This document shows, piece by piece, positions 5,580 through 6,255 of a DNA stretch of 6,255 nt. This stretch comes from JBBKWH01 sp041165345. Lineage in GTDB: Bacteria > Pseudomonadota > Gammaproteobacteria > Pseudomonadales > Moraxellaceae. A model generated the notes under the pieces. The model worked only from the letters and a program-made list of their open reading frames with translations. It was not told where the DNA came from and ran no database searches. The translations under genes were made by a program, and so were the position numbers. How positions within the stretch are numbered: position 1 is the first letter of the stretch; each line of letters starts with the position of its first letter. The stretch lies in the NCBI GenBank assembly GCA_041165345.1, contig JBEANQ010000146.1:1-6255 (forward strand), read 5' to 3'.

Positions 5580-6255
5580 ATGTCTACCCTCACGCTGAGC
5601 CAATATTTGCAAGACCGTCGCCAACACCTGACCGTCTTAACACCAGAACTCGCTCAACTGATTGAACAAGTCGCTGGAGCCTGTGTTCACATTAGCGCCG
5701 CCCTGCATCAAGGCGAACTGGCCGGCATTTTGGGCAGTGCAGGCAGTGACAACGTGCAAGGCGAAGTACAAAAAAAACTAGATGTCATCTCTAACGACAT
5801 GCTGATTGACGCTGTGCAGGCCGGTGGACTCACTGCCGCGATGGCCTCCGAAGAAATGGACGAACTGATTCCGGCCAGTGCCGATGGCAAATACCTATTG
5901 TTGTTTGACCCACTCGATGGCTCGAGCAACATTGACGTCAATATGAGCGTCGGTACTATTTTTTCAATTCTGCCCTACCAAGGCAGCAGCACGCCCATCA
6001 ACGCCGACTTTTATCAGTCTGGCGCACACCAAGTGGCCGCAGGTTACGCGCTCTATGGCCCCTCAACCTTATTGGTCTTAACGCTGGGTGCAGGCGTTGA
6101 CGTGTTTACCCTTGACGTTGGGCAAGGCGTGTTTGTGCTCACCGCCCAACAACTGAGCGTGCCTGCCGACACACAAGAATTTGCCATTAACATGTCCAAC
6201 CAACGCCATTGGGAAACACCCGTTAAACGATACATTGATGAATGCTTGGCTGGCA
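5580..6255 (+). CDS. fbp: Fructose-1,6-bisphosphatase class I, 3' end missing
   Basis: Cytoplasmic gluconeogenic (and Calvin-cycle, where present) enzyme that removes the 1-phosphate from fructose 1,6-bisphosphate using Mg2+. The frame is open to the window edge. 225 complete residues are visible of an expected 320-340, so the C-terminal third is outside. Landmarks: DNVQGEVQKKLDVISND at 57-73, ASEEMDE at 89-95 (metal-binding glutamates), DPLDGSSNIDVNMSVGT at 110-126 (the class I metal and substrate signature, intact), GYALYGPST at 155-163, and INMSNQRHWE at 203-212, leading into the substrate phosphate region. The ATG at 5580-5582 is preceded by CGGAG at 5566-5570, with nine bases between GGAG and ATG, and MSTLTLSQYL is a typical N-terminus. 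It is separated from yceF by a hairpin and its own promoter-like sequence. Confidence 0.96.
   Translation, partial: MSTLTLSQYLQDRRQHLTVLTPELAQLIEQVAGACVHISAALHQGELAGILGSAGSDNVQGEVQKKLDVISNDMLIDAVQAGGLTAAMASEEMDELIPASADGKYLLLFDPLDGSSNIDVNMSVGTIFSILPYQGSSTPINADFYQSGAHQVAAGYALYGPSTLLVLTLGAGVDVFTLDVGQGVFVLTAQQLSVPADTQEFAINMSNQRHWETPVKRYIDECLAG

Overview
This is an ordinary housekeeping stretch of a bacterial chromosome, most likely a gammaproteobacterium. The reasons are the hisZ-purA gene order, a YceF-type Maf protein that matches the enterobacterial form motif for motif, a class I fructose-1,6-bisphosphatase, and compact intergenic gaps with sigma70-like boxes. By eye the base composition is balanced to mildly GC-rich. 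A Pseudomonadales/Moraxellaceae-like host is a guess; nothing here fixes the genus. I see no insertion sequence, phage gene, CRISPR array, tRNA or rRNA.

Layout, left to right. (1) 1-867, plus strand: proline iminopeptidase (pip), cut at its 5' end by the window. (2) 868-934: short convergent gap with a strong hairpin. (3) 935-1624, minus strand: a class I SAM-dependent methyltransferase of unknown substrate, with its own RBS and probably its own promoter. (4) 1625-1738: a textbook intrinsic terminator for the next operon. (5) 1739-4248, minus strand: a two-gene operon, hisZ then purA, separated by 17 bases. (6) 4249-4472: divergent control region holding a minus-strand promoter, an early terminator in the hisZ leader and several inverted repeats. 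(7) 4473-5442, plus strand: a DUF2237 protein and yceF (maf), overlapping by 11 bases. (8) 5443-5579: a hairpin and a probable fbp promoter. (9) 5580-6255, plus strand: fbp, running off the right edge.

How the genes fit together. HisZ is the regulatory subunit that the short form of HisG needs for the first step of histidine synthesis, which consumes ATP and PRPP. PurA makes adenylosuccinate from IMP with GTP, on the way to AMP. One operon therefore joins an ATP-consuming entry step with an ATP-supplying one. YceF hydrolyses 7-methyl-GTP and clears modified nucleotides; its overlapping partner DUF2237 has no known role. Fbp serves gluconeogenesis, and Pip releases N-terminal proline from peptides.

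The most interesting non-coding signal is the hisZ-purA leader. An extended -10 promoter is followed almost at once by two overlapping GC hairpins that cannot form together; the second is an intrinsic terminator with eight U residues. The likely transcription start falls inside the 5' arm of the first hairpin. Start-site choice could therefore decide between read-through and termination. This is a hypothesis from sequence only. No wholly novel multi-gene system is visible.
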